A DNA stretch of 7,663 nucleotides, from positions 1 through 7,663 of the forward strand of contig DAOWJX010000236.1 in assembly GCA_030640155.1 (NCBI GenBank). The letters are read 5' to 3'. The position numbers and the translations under genes are program-made. How positions within the stretch are numbered: the stretch's first letter is position 1; the number at the start of each line of letters is the position of its first letter. The notes below the pieces were generated by a model. That model was not told the origin of the DNA, made no database searches, and saw nothing but the letters and a program-made list of their open reading frames with translations. Of the stretch, positions 1-6,464 are shown one piece after another. The stretch is from Candidatus Aegiribacteria sp. GTDB lineage: Bacteria; Fermentibacterota; Fermentibacteria; Fermentibacterales; JCC-6.

Positions 1-1
1 A

Positions 2-145
2 ATTCTTTTTGGTAATATAGCGGAGATCATTAATGAAGTACTGTCCCTTCATCGATCCTTTCCCATCGGGAGCCTTGAGGATGTGCTGGAGGCTGACATG
101 AATGCAAGAACTGTTGCGTCTGGGATTGTGAGTAAATTATGCTGA
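2..145 (+). CDS. dxr: 1-deoxy-D-xylulose 5-phosphate reductoisomerase, C-terminal end (partial)
   Basis: Only the last 47 codons and the TGA stop are in the window; the gene begins to the left. DXR makes 2-C-methyl-D-erythritol 4-phosphate in the non-mevalonate isoprenoid pathway, in the cytoplasm, using NADPH. The visible tail carries the family's C-terminal pattern: a helix reading IAEIINEVL, then a stretch containing SLEDVLEAD, then an alanine-rich closing helix. Placement directly before an rseP gene agrees with the common frr-cdsA-dxr-rseP order. The stop lies inside the next gene: the rseP ATG at 139 precedes the dxr TGA at 143-145, a 7-bp overlap that suggests translational coupling. 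The catalytic and NADPH-binding regions are outside the window, so the identification rests on the tail and on context. Confidence 0.85.
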   Translation: MLFGNIAEIINEVLSLHRSFPIGSLEDVLEADMNARTVASGIVSKLC

Positions 146-1374
146 GTATTGTTGCCATAATCTTCGGGCTGGGAGTGATTGTATTCTTTCATGAGATGGG
201 ACATTTTCTCATGGCTAAGGCGGTTGGTCTGGATGTTCCAAGATTCTCCATTGGCTTCCCTCCCTTTATTCTCAGGAAGAAACTGGGAGATACTGAATAC
301 TGCATCGGCGCTATACCGCTTGGAGGGTATGACAAGGTAAATCTCGGTACTACAGGAGACCCCGTTGAGGGTATATCCTGGTTCAAGCGTTCTCTTGTCG
401 CGCTCGCTGGTCCGTTTGCGAATCTTGTACTTACCGCTGTAATCCTTATACTCATTTTTGGTGTGGTGGGCTGGGATATTTCTATCTCTCCTGCGATAGT
501 GGGAAACTCTGACAATCTTCTCGGACTAGGTGTCGGTGATACTGTGCTTTCAGTTAACGATACTCCTGTGAATGATTATTTTGAAATGCTGAATGAATTG
601 ACTGAAGCTTCCGATGGGACTCTTCTCATAGGTTCTGACCTGGGTAGATCAGAAATTCAGTACTCATTACCACCTGATTCAATTCCATTTCATCCACTTG
701 TTCCGGCAGTCATAGGTGAATCCATTGTAGGCTTACCGGCTTATGAATCAGGTATTCGCGCAGGAGACAGCATAACGGCAATCGATGGCAGATCTGTGGC
801 AATATGGTATGACTATCAGGAAATAGTTTCCAGCACCACTGATGAACTGGCAATAACCTTCTGCAGGAACGGGATCAAGGATACGGTCTATGTTACACCT
901 CACGAATACGATGGACAAATAATATCCGGTGTAACTGTTCAATTACCTTCCGAGAGAGTGAAATTGCCACCTGGTGAAGCTTTTGTGGAAGGATTAAAGG
1001 CTGCCGGGCGTGGAGCTGTCGGCTTTTGCGCAACACTCATCAAACTGATCAAAAAACCTGCTGAACTCGCAGAGAGTTCGGGAGGACCTATCTATGTTGC
1101 GGAGACACTTGGTCAGCAGGCCAGATCGGGACTGCCAAGCTACCTCTGGACAATAGCAAACATCTCACTGGCCATCATGATTTTCAATCTTCTTCCGATC
1201 CCGATACTGGATGGAGGACAGATCGTTATCCTTCTCTGTGAAGGTATTAGAGGAAAACCAATCTCCAAAAAACATGTTCAGATCATTCAGCAGACTGGCA
1301 TGATTCTGATACTGATGATTTTTATCCTTATAATGTTCAAAGATATTTCCCGTCTGGTCACCCGGGTTCGTTAG
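139..1374 (+). CDS. rseP: RseP-type site-2 intramembrane zinc metalloprotease with two PDZ domains
   Basis: This is an inner-membrane protease of the S2P/M50B family, which cuts transmembrane segments. In Escherichia coli, RseP releases sigma-E by cutting the anti-sigma factor RseA and also clears leftover signal peptides. The zinc site HEMGH is at residues 18-22 in the first membrane segment. The substrate-edge motif IPLGGY is at 59-64, a second hydrophobic segment at about 86-112, and the third zinc ligand motif NLLPIPILDGG at 350-360 with Asp358. A last hydrophobic segment is near 385-405. Two PDZ-like domains lie between, with GD turns at 133-134 and 209-210. The length of 411 residues is slightly below the 450 of E. 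coli RseP. The ATG at 139 has only a weak ribosome site, consistent with coupling to dxr, whose stop it overlaps. No RseA or sigma-E gene is visible here, so the substrate is unknown. Confidence 0.95.
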   Translation: MLSIVAIIFGLGVIVFFHEMGHFLMAKAVGLDVPRFSIGFPPFILRKKLGDTEYCIGAIPLGGYDKVNLGTTGDPVEGISWFKRSLVALAGPFANLVLTAVILILIFGVVGWDISISPAIVGNSDNLLGLGVGDTVLSVNDTPVNDYFEMLNELTEASDGTLLIGSDLGRSEIQYSLPPDSIPFHPLVPAVIGESIVGLPAYESGIRAGDSITAIDGRSVAIWYDYQEIVSSTTDELAITFCRNGIKDTVYVTPHEYDGQIISGVTVQLPSERVKLPPGEAFVEGLKAAGRGAVGFCATLIKLIKKPAELAESSGGPIYVAETLGQQARSGLPSYLWTIANISLAIMIFNLLPIPILDGGQIVILLCEGIRGKPISKKHVQIIQQTGMILILMIFILIMFKDISRLVTRVR

Positions 1375-1400
1375 GAAGCTTCCGTTTCGCGGATACAGCC

Positions 1401-1475
1401 AGCAGGGGTATAGATTACCGCAATAGCGGTAATAGATGGCAAACTGTCAAGGAATTCCTGACCTATACCCCTGTT
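1401..1475. other. Nested inverted repeats forming a possible three-way junction
   Basis: An outer stem pairs CAGGGGTATAG (1403-1413) with CTATACCCCTG (1463-1473), 11 perfect base pairs; a G-T wobble and an A-T pair extend it to 1401/1475. Inside are two further stems that abut it with no spare base. The first pairs ATTACCGC (1414-1421) with GCGGTAAT (1426-1433) around the loop AATA. The second is the near-palindrome at 1446-1462, with GTC/GAC ends and AGGAATTCCT at 1450-1459 (one bulged A). A 12-base linker (1434-1445) joins the two. It lies between the convergent rseP and the minus-strand lipoprotein gene. No T-tract follows on either strand, so a classic terminator is unlikely. It could be a structured RNA, an mRNA 3' end stabiliser, or a REP-like repeat. 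The pairing is read from the sequence; function is unknown. Confidence 0.6.
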
Positions 1476-1484
1476 ACGATTAAC

Positions 1485-1504
1485 ATTACTTCTATAGCAG
1501 TAAT
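1485..1504. other. Short AT-rich hairpin at the 3' end of the minus-strand gene
   Basis: ATTACT (1485-1490) and AGTAAT (1499-1504) form a perfect 6-bp stem with an 8-base loop. The right arm touches the stop codon of the minus-strand lipoprotein gene (1506-1504). It may help to end or protect convergent transcripts from either side, but the stem is weak and no run of T follows on either strand, so I do not call it a terminator. Confidence 0.3.
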
Positions 1505-1818
1505 TACCTTTGACATGCAGGTAAGGGTGGTTCCAGAGTAGAGAGAGAGTCAGTAATACAGCTGTACAGATATGCCCAGGCTTCAGGATGAGAATCGCAT
1601 AGAATAATGAGAGATTGAATCTCATGACTGTCCGGCTTTAATGCATGAAGACTGTCATCGACGGGCAGCATCCAGTGTCGTGCCAGGATTCCTGACCATT
1701 CACGTAGTTCCACTAAATTATTCTCGGGGATAGATACATACGAATCAGGCTCATCACAGGCCGCGATGATCAATATTAATGTTAAAAGAAATAGTCCTGT
1801 TGCATGCAATATTCTCAT
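1504..1818 (-). CDS. Small putative lipoprotein of unknown function
   Basis: I do not recognise a family. The 104-residue product starts with a clear lipoprotein signal peptide: Arg2, a hydrophobic run at about residues 8-19, and the lipobox I-A-A-C with the lipidated cysteine at 21. The mature part is only 84 residues, acidic and Leu/Ser-rich, with three further cysteines near 74, 87 and 102 and no recognisable domain. Asp22 at position +2 after the cysteine would favour inner-membrane retention under the E. coli Lol rule, which need not hold in this lineage. The start is supported by AGGAG four bases before the ATG (1818-1816). It is transcribed alone, convergent with rseP and divergent from the large gene at 1893. 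Signal peptide, ribosome site and lack of overlap with other genes argue that it is real. Confidence 0.75.
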   Translation of the reverse strand: MRILHATGLFLLTLILIIAACDEPDSYVSIPENNLVELREWSGILARHWMLPVDDSLHALKPDSHEIQSLIILCDSHPEAWAYLYSCITDSLSTLEPPLPACQR

Positions 1819-1825
1819 ATTACTC

Positions 1826-1862
1826 CTGTTCGATTAGCCACCCTTGCAGTATAGTCGAACAG
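1826..1862. promoter_or_regulatory. Divergent promoter region with inverted repeat, candidate operator
   Basis: CTGTTCGATTA (1826-1836) and TAGTCGAACAG (1852-1862) are inverted copies, 10 exact pairs plus one G-T wobble, separated by 15 bases. Between the start codons of the minus-strand lipoprotein gene and the large plus-strand gene there are only 74 bases, so promoters for both should be here. The overlapping -10-like boxes TATAGT (1850-1855, plus strand) and TATACT (1853-1848, minus strand) each match TATAAT at five of six positions, but neither has a convincing -35 box. The left arm also overlaps the minus-strand gene's Shine-Dalgarno. A dimeric repressor site or an RNA hairpin in both leaders are equally possible. 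Confidence 0.4.
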
Positions 1863-1892
1863 TAACAATCCGGACAGTATGCAGGAGGTTTC

Positions 1893-4862
1893 ATGAGAAA
1901 AGTTGTATTGCTTCTACTAATTATTGTATCTATTTGTATGGCTACAGCATACGGTCGAAATAAAGTACAGACCGGAGAGCACGACTGGTGGGAGATTCGG
2001 GCAAGACATTTTACTATCTATTTTCCTCAGGGTGGAGAGGTTCCCGCTGAGACTCTTCTTGTGCATACGGAAAGAGCTTTGCTTGAACTTTCTGAACGCT
2101 TCAACTATTTACCCGAAAATAAGATACCAATTATTCTCTACTTATCTCCTGGAGATTTTCGTCAGACGAATATCAATCCATACGACATTCCACAGGGGGT
2201 GGGAGGATTTACCGAGTTCTTCAAGGGGCGTGTAGTAGTTCCATTTACTGGATTCTGGTCAGAATTCCGTCATGTGATTGCACATGAACTGAACCATGCA
2301 TTCATCTTTGATATGATATACAAACGTTCCCTGCGGGAGATAATCATAGCCAGAACACCTCTATGGCTTATGGAAGGACTTGCGGAATTCACATCATCAG
2401 GCTGGGATGGTGCAACAGAAGCAGAATTCAGGGACATGGTAATCAATAATCAGATAGTTTCCATCGAAGAGTTGTCAAGAAGGACAGATTACATTGTTTA
2501 CAGACAAGGTCAGGCAATCTATCACTTCATGTTTGAGCGATATGGAGAGGATGTCTTTCTGGCTTTCGTGTACAACATCAGGAATTCAGAGGGACTGGAG
2601 GGAGCGGTTGATGCTGCTCTGGGGATGTCACTTGCCCAGTTCAATGAAAGATTCCAGGAGTGGGCTCGTGAAACCTACCTGTCCGAACTTGCATGCTGTG
2701 AAAGTCCTGATGACATTGGTAACCCGATTCGCGAAAACGGAAAAAGAATAATACAGGGTGGTTCGGTTGTTTCATCCGATGGCGGATTGATTGCTGGAGT
2801 TGAGTGGCATCACACTGATCTTGCAGTCGCAGTCAGATCAACCTTGACGGGTGAACTTGAGAGCAGACCTTTCATCTCCGGTGGATATTCTGACGTTATG
2901 GTATCTCCCATGTACCGGGTATGCAGCTTTTCTCCAACTGCAGACTCGATTGTAATTGCGGTACAGCATATCTCCGGGGATCGGATTATCGTATGCTTTA
3001 ATGACGAGCAGGAGCAGCTTCCTTTCGAGATGGATCTTATCCGTGATCCTGTCTGGTCACCATGTGGGGAATTCATTGCTTTTGCCGGTATGAATCATGG
3101 AGAGCTTGATATCTATGTCTGGAACCTTCTTGAGCACTCCCTGAGTCAGATATCTCATGATTACGTTGGTGAGCGGGATCTATCCTGGAACGGAGACGAG
3201 ATCCTCTGTGTTGCTGAAGTTGATCCGGAAACAACCATGATCCATGGCCATAGTCTTGATGGGTCTCAAAGAACAGTATTTATTGATTCTTCCGAGATCA
3301 GATATCCGATTTCTGTTCCGGATGGTGTACTGTTCATGTCTGACATGAATGGTTATCCCGACCTTTACCTTCTTCATGAATCCTCAGGTGAGGTTGACCG
3401 CCTTACAGCACTTTACAGGACAATTGATTCTCCAAGCTGGGCGGGTTCCACTGAGATCCTGACATTTGTGTCAAGCGACTGGAACGGGAATGGTGTATTT
3501 CTTGCACACAATATTCTCGAAAGAAGAATAATCTTAAGTGAACCCGGATCAATTGAGGTATCATATGGAACCGAAAGCACGGATATTTCTGAAGATGTAT
3601 CTTTCCGCATTGAGGAATTCGGAGATTCCGAGAGTGCCATCATACCGGATTCATCGGAAAATGAAGAAACCCGAATAGATGTAACAAACAGGGATATTGA
3701 AGATCGAAAGGAGATACCAGCTGTATCAGACGAATTCACTGAGGGTGAATTCGAATGCAGCATTGCTCCTTACTCTCCAAGAATATCAGTTGATTATGCC
3801 AGTGCTGTTGCGGCGTATGACTCATACCTCGGACTCGCTGGATACACTCAGATAATATTAAGCGACATACTTGCCCATCACCGGATTATCATCAACATGA
3901 ACCTGAATGGAGGTAGCCTCAGTGAAATAGATGCTGCCGTCTATTACGGTTACCTTCCACACAGGATGGATCTGGGCTTCGGTCTCTTCCGCGAATCCAA
4001 TCGTTATCTTTTCCATTTTTCTGATGAACACGAAGAGGGAGTCCGGGATGTTGACTTCGGCGGATTCGGAATTGTGAGTTATCCATTCAGTCCTTCTTTC
4101 AGAATAGACGGTTCGTTGAGCTATCGCAGGTTGAGCAGAACCGGTATCTGGAATTCATCAGCAGACCTTGATGAGGATATTATTTCCCTCAACGCCGGAG
4201 CGGTAGTTGACAACTCATTATGGGGTAGTGTCGGTCCTCGAATCGGACAAAGGCTTTCTGTTCGCGGGGAGTTCGCTCCTGGAATATCGGGTTCAGCAAG
4301 CTACTGCACAATCTTTTTTGATTTCAGGAATTACACCTGGGTATCAGGAAAAGTGACTCTCGTAACAAGATTTGCAGGTGGTACAAGCTGGGGGCCCAAC
4401 GCGCAAACGTTCTTCCTTGGTGGAGCTATGCCTCACAGATTGCTCTGGGGTGAGGTGGATACGATAAATGAGTTGCTGGGGTTCTACACTAATTATGGAG
4501 ATATACTCAGGGGATACGATTACGTTTCGATACAGGGACGCCGGTACGCACTGTTTTCTACAGAATTGAGAGTACCTTTCATAAATACTCTTGCTCTGGA
4601 TGCACCCCTTCCGATAACCTTCAAAAACGGAAGAGGAGTTCTTTTCATCGATCTTGGCTGTGCACTCAATGATATCAGCAGCTTCCATGGTGCTTCCACC
4701 GATGGAGGCTATCATCTTGAGGATCTTAAAATGGGAATAGGGATTGGTTACAGGATTAATCTTGGCTATTTTATTCTCAAGCACGACATTGCCTGGAGAA
4801 CAGATCTCCATGGTATTTCCCGAAAGCCGGAGAACTATATCACTCTTGGAGCGGAGTTTTAG
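1893..4862 (+). CDS. Exported metallopeptidase / TolB-like propeller / Omp85-like barrel fusion protein
   Basis: This 989-residue protein has a Sec signal peptide (about residues 1-21). A gluzincin-like 'peptidase MA' domain follows: HELNH at 131-135, and the WLMEGLAEF motif at 158-166, whose Glu161 is the probable third zinc ligand. From about 285 to 545 come WD40/TolB-type propeller blades, for example PVWSPCGEFIAF from 386 and MSDMNGYPDLYLL from 482. An acidic Ser/Glu-rich linker covers about 555-620. From PYSPRISVDY (626) to the end the pattern is an outer-membrane barrel: alternating strands, LRGYDY at 872-877 resembling the VRGF loop of Omp85/BamA proteins, and a terminal Phe. By analogy the peptidase and propeller face the periplasm. 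All zinc residues are present, so it is probably active; the substrate is unknown. AGGAGG sits four bases before the ATG. It is not BamA itself: POTRA repeats are absent. Confidence 0.85.
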   Translation: MRKVVLLLLIIVSICMATAYGRNKVQTGEHDWWEIRARHFTIYFPQGGEVPAETLLVHTERALLELSERFNYLPENKIPIILYLSPGDFRQTNINPYDIPQGVGGFTEFFKGRVVVPFTGFWSEFRHVIAHELNHAFIFDMIYKRSLREIIIARTPLWLMEGLAEFTSSGWDGATEAEFRDMVINNQIVSIEELSRRTDYIVYRQGQAIYHFMFERYGEDVFLAFVYNIRNSEGLEGAVDAALGMSLAQFNERFQEWARETYLSELACCESPDDIGNPIRENGKRIIQGGSVVSSDGGLIAGVEWHHTDLAVAVRSTLTGELESRPFISGGYSDVMVSPMYRVCSFSPTADSIVIAVQHISGDRIIVCFNDEQEQLPFEMDLIRDPVWSPCGEFIAFAGMNHGELDIYVWNLLEHSLSQISHDYVGERDLSWNGDEILCVAEVDPETTMIHGHSLDGSQRTVFIDSSEIRYPISVPDGVLFMSDMNGYPDLYLLHESSGEVDRLTALYRTIDSPSWAGSTEILTFVSSDWNGNGVFLAHNILERRIILSEPGSIEVSYGTESTDISEDVSFRIEEFGDSESAIIPDSSENEETRIDVTNRDIEDRKEIPAVSDEFTEGEFECSIAPYSPRISVDYASAVAAYDSYLGLAGYTQIILSDILAHHRIIINMNLNGGSLSEIDAAVYYGYLPHRMDLGFGLFRESNRYLFHFSDEHEEGVRDVDFGGFGIVSYPFSPSFRIDGSLSYRRLSRTGIWNSSADLDEDIISLNAGAVVDNSLWGSVGPRIGQRLSVRGEFAPGISGSASYCTIFFDFRNYTWVSGKVTLVTRFAGGTSWGPNAQTFFLGGAMPHRLLWGEVDTINELLGFYTNYGDILRGYDYVSIQGRRYALFSTELRVPFINTLALDAPLPITFKNGRGVLFIDLGCALNDISSFHGASTDGGYHLEDLKMGIGIGYRINLGYFILKHDIAWRTDLHGISRKPENYITLGAEF

Positions 4863-4889
4863 TAATATGGAAAGTGTTTGCTGTCAGGA

Positions 4890-4919
4890 TTCAGATAGAT
4901 TAATCCAAAGGTATATAAT
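4890..4919 (+). promoter_or_regulatory. Candidate sigma-70-type promoter upstream of the zinc-ribbon gene
   Basis: A perfect -10 hexamer TATAAT lies at 4914-4919, with a weak -35 candidate TTCAGA at 4890-4895 and an 18-base spacer. It falls in the 87-bp gap after the barrel-fusion gene and would start transcription near 4926, some 24 bases before the TTG start at 4950. It could drive the zinc-ribbon, LpoB-like and COG3014-like genes as one unit. The poor -35 keeps the call tentative; read-through from the upstream gene is also possible. Confidence 0.45.
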
Positions 4920-4935
4920 TTATGAGCTTAGACCT

Positions 4936-4942
4936 GGAGGTG
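4936..4942 (+). promoter_or_regulatory. Strong ribosome binding site that fixes a TTG start
   Basis: GGAGGTG lies seven bases before the TTG at 4950. An in-frame TGA at 4941-4943 excludes any upstream start, and the next possible start (GTG at 4956) would be too far from the site and would remove the signal peptide's only lysine. TTG is therefore the best start. Confidence 0.75.
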
Positions 4943-4949
4943 AACCGGT

Positions 4950-5789
4950 TTGAAAGTGCTTCTTCTTGTATTTTTTCTTGCTGCCCTGGCCTGGGGATGG
5001 ATCTGTCCCGCTTGCGGAACAGAGAATTCAGGCGAATTCTGCACCCACTGCGATATCCCTGAACCACCGGAGGGTATGGAATTCGTAGAAGCTTCTATTG
5101 TTATTATAGATGGAGAGGATGTTGAAGTAGGTCCATTCTTCATCGATTCAAAACCTGTCATCTGCAGAGATGTTTTATCATGGATTTCGAATGAGATTCG
5201 TCACCTGCAGGAAGTACACATTTATCTTTCGGGTCAGGAAGAACTCCTGATGCCGGGGGACGCAATGGGCGAAGAGTACACTAATATCGTTTTTATCAGG
5301 TACTCTCCCTGGGTAATCTATAAAGATGTACAGGGATCTGTGACCGGCATTACAGTTCAGACAGGCTGCTTTGATATTCCGGCTGCATCATTTACGTGGC
5401 AGGCTGCGAACCTCTATCTTCATGACAGAGGCAGCCGTCTTCCAAGCAGAGCTGAACTGACTGTCGCAACGGAATCCGGGATTATTGAAATTGAAGATAC
5501 GTGGGAAGTACTTAATGCGTACTCCGATTTCATCACCATGACCCTGTCCGGAATCCTTGGTATACCTCCTGCAAATCTTGCTATGTTCTCAGATAATCAG
5601 TCCCCTGCTGATCGTGTGATGTGGGAATGGACTCGAGATGCATGGGGTCAAGCTCCGGGCTCGCTTTCCGAATTGGAATCTCCATATGCACTGATCTTCA
5701 AGCCGGTTGTTCCCCCCGTTGCTGGAACCGCACTCAGGGGAAGCGGGTATTACAATGTGATATTCCGTGGAGTAGTGCCAATACTGTGA
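4950..5789 (+). CDS. Exported zinc-ribbon protein with degenerate FGE/SUMF1-like domain
   Basis: The 279-residue product has a signal peptide (about residues 1-16) followed at once by a zinc ribbon, C19-x2-C22-x8-C31-x2-C34. The rest resembles the FGE-sulfatase (SUMF1) fold in motif order: PFFIDSKPV at 62-70 (family: FYIDKYPVT), FTWQAANLYLHDRGSRLPSRAEL at 148-170 (family: W..A..Y..W.G.RLPTEAEWE), VMWEWTRD at 223-230 (family: NVWEWT.D), and ALRGSGYYN at 261-269 (family: RGGSW). The paired catalytic cysteines near the C-terminus of true FGEs are absent; the only cysteines outside the ribbon are 72 and 140. It is thus unlikely to make formylglycine and more likely a binding or structural version of the fold. 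The substitution of FGE's usual GN before VWEW by DR is also unusual. It lies 36 bp before the LpoB-like gene, probably in the same operon. The zinc ribbon is clear; the FGE relation is my reading of motifs. Confidence 0.7.
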   Translation: MKVLLLVFFLAALAWGWICPACGTENSGEFCTHCDIPEPPEGMEFVEASIVIIDGEDVEVGPFFIDSKPVICRDVLSWISNEIRHLQEVHIYLSGQEELLMPGDAMGEEYTNIVFIRYSPWVIYKDVQGSVTGITVQTGCFDIPAASFTWQAANLYLHDRGSRLPSRAELTVATESGIIEIEDTWEVLNAYSDFITMTLSGILGIPPANLAMFSDNQSPADRVMWEWTRDAWGQAPGSLSELESPYALIFKPVVPPVAGTALRGSGYYNVIFRGVVPIL

Positions 5790-5825
5790 AATGAAAAGGA
5801 TGAAATCTAACCGAAGGGAAAAAGC

Positions 5826-6428
5826 ATGAAGCTTTTATTAAATTGTCTTGTACTGGTTGTAATTGTTCTCCTGGCTGGTTGTGGCGGTCGTGAGGTAACC
5901 AGAACAGATCCGGATATGGTAACAGATCTTAGCGGTTACTGGAACGAAACAGATGCTCATATGGTTGCCGATTCGATCGTTGACCAGTGTCTCGACGGTC
6001 GCTGGCTCACTGAATTCGGAACCGGAAATCGTTCCAGAGAAGAACGTGTTCCGCAGCCGGTCGTAGTTGTAGCATCGATTTTCAATGAGACTTCCGAGCA
6101 CATTAACACAGATCTGTTTATGAACGAAATTGAAAGAGCTATGCTTGAATCCGGAGAAGTACAGATTGCTGCTGGTGGAGCGAGCAGGGGTGAGGTCAGA
6201 GCCGAAAGATCAGATCAGAGTATTTTCTCCTCCCCTGAAACTGCAGCAGAATATGGGCGTGAAATTGGTGCAGACTATGTAATGACAGGGAACATCGGTT
6301 CAATTGTTGATGAAGAAGATCAGACCAGGAGTATTTATTACCAGGTCAGCATTGAACTGATCGATGTTGAAACCGCACTGAAGGCCTGGATGGGCAGCCT
6401 TGAGATAAAGAAAATGATTGAGTGGTAG
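5826..6428 (+). CDS. LpoB-like outer-membrane lipoprotein (penicillin-binding protein activator family)
   Basis: In E. coli, LpoB is an outer-membrane lipoprotein that reaches through the periplasm to activate the peptidoglycan synthase PBP1B. This 200-residue protein has a lipobox L-A-G-C with Cys19 and Gly20 at +2, compatible with outer-membrane sorting. Family signatures follow in order: DLSGYWNETDAHMVAD (34-49), PVVVVASIFNETSEHINTD (78-96), FMNEIERAMLESGEVQ (98-113), VRAERSDQ (124-131), SSPETAAEYGREIGADYVMTG (about 135-155) and a closing YYQVSIELID...IKK. The long disordered Pro-rich arm of E. coli LpoB is absent, as in many non-enteric members. AAGGGA precedes the ATG by about eight bases. 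The COG3014-like gene follows, a pairing I recall from Vibrio and Shewanella. Whether it activates a synthase in this lineage is inference; I leave the symbol empty since orthology to enteric lpoB is not shown. Confidence 0.85.
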   Translation: MKLLLNCLVLVVIVLLAGCGGREVTRTDPDMVTDLSGYWNETDAHMVADSIVDQCLDGRWLTEFGTGNRSREERVPQPVVVVASIFNETSEHINTDLFMNEIERAMLESGEVQIAAGGASRGEVRAERSDQSIFSSPETAAEYGREIGADYVMTGNIGSIVDEEDQTRSIYYQVSIELIDVETALKAWMGSLEIKKMIEW

Positions 6429-6445
6429 CAGTTTTCTGCTATCAC
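6422..6445 (+). other. Strong hairpin across the stop codon of the LpoB-like gene
   Basis: GTGGTAGCAG (6422-6431) pairs with CTGCTATCAC (6436-6445) around a TTTT loop: ten pairs including one G-T wobble. The TAG stop (6426-6428) is inside the left arm. No T-run follows, so it is not an intrinsic terminator. It ends 19 bases before the next ATG, which lacks a good Shine-Dalgarno, so it could affect mRNA stability or coupling between the two genes. Confidence 0.55.
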
Positions 6446-6464
6446 CCTGAAGCTGTTCTAAATT

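Noticed and set aside
1374..1383. Perfect 10-bp palindrome GGAAGCTTCC at the rseP stop codon.
   Set aside because: It has no loop and no following T-run; too short to call a terminator or operator alone.
1371..1625. Minus-strand frame of 84 codons through the rseP-downstream gap.
   Set aside because: It overlaps the better-supported lipoprotein gene in another frame and runs through the hairpin cluster; no ribosome site or signature.
3413..3763. Minus-strand open reading frame of 116 codons, serine-rich.
   Set aside because: It mirrors the acidic Ser/Glu linker of the large plus-strand gene; the composition is a by-product of that.
4344..4811. Open reading frame of 155 codons on the minus strand.
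   Set aside because: It lies wholly antisense to the barrel part of the 989-residue gene, whose reading frame is clearly coding, and has no signal, motif or ribosome site worth noting.
4950..5789. Active formylglycine-generating enzyme.
   Set aside because: The C-terminal catalytic cysteine pair is missing and no sulfatase gene is in the window.
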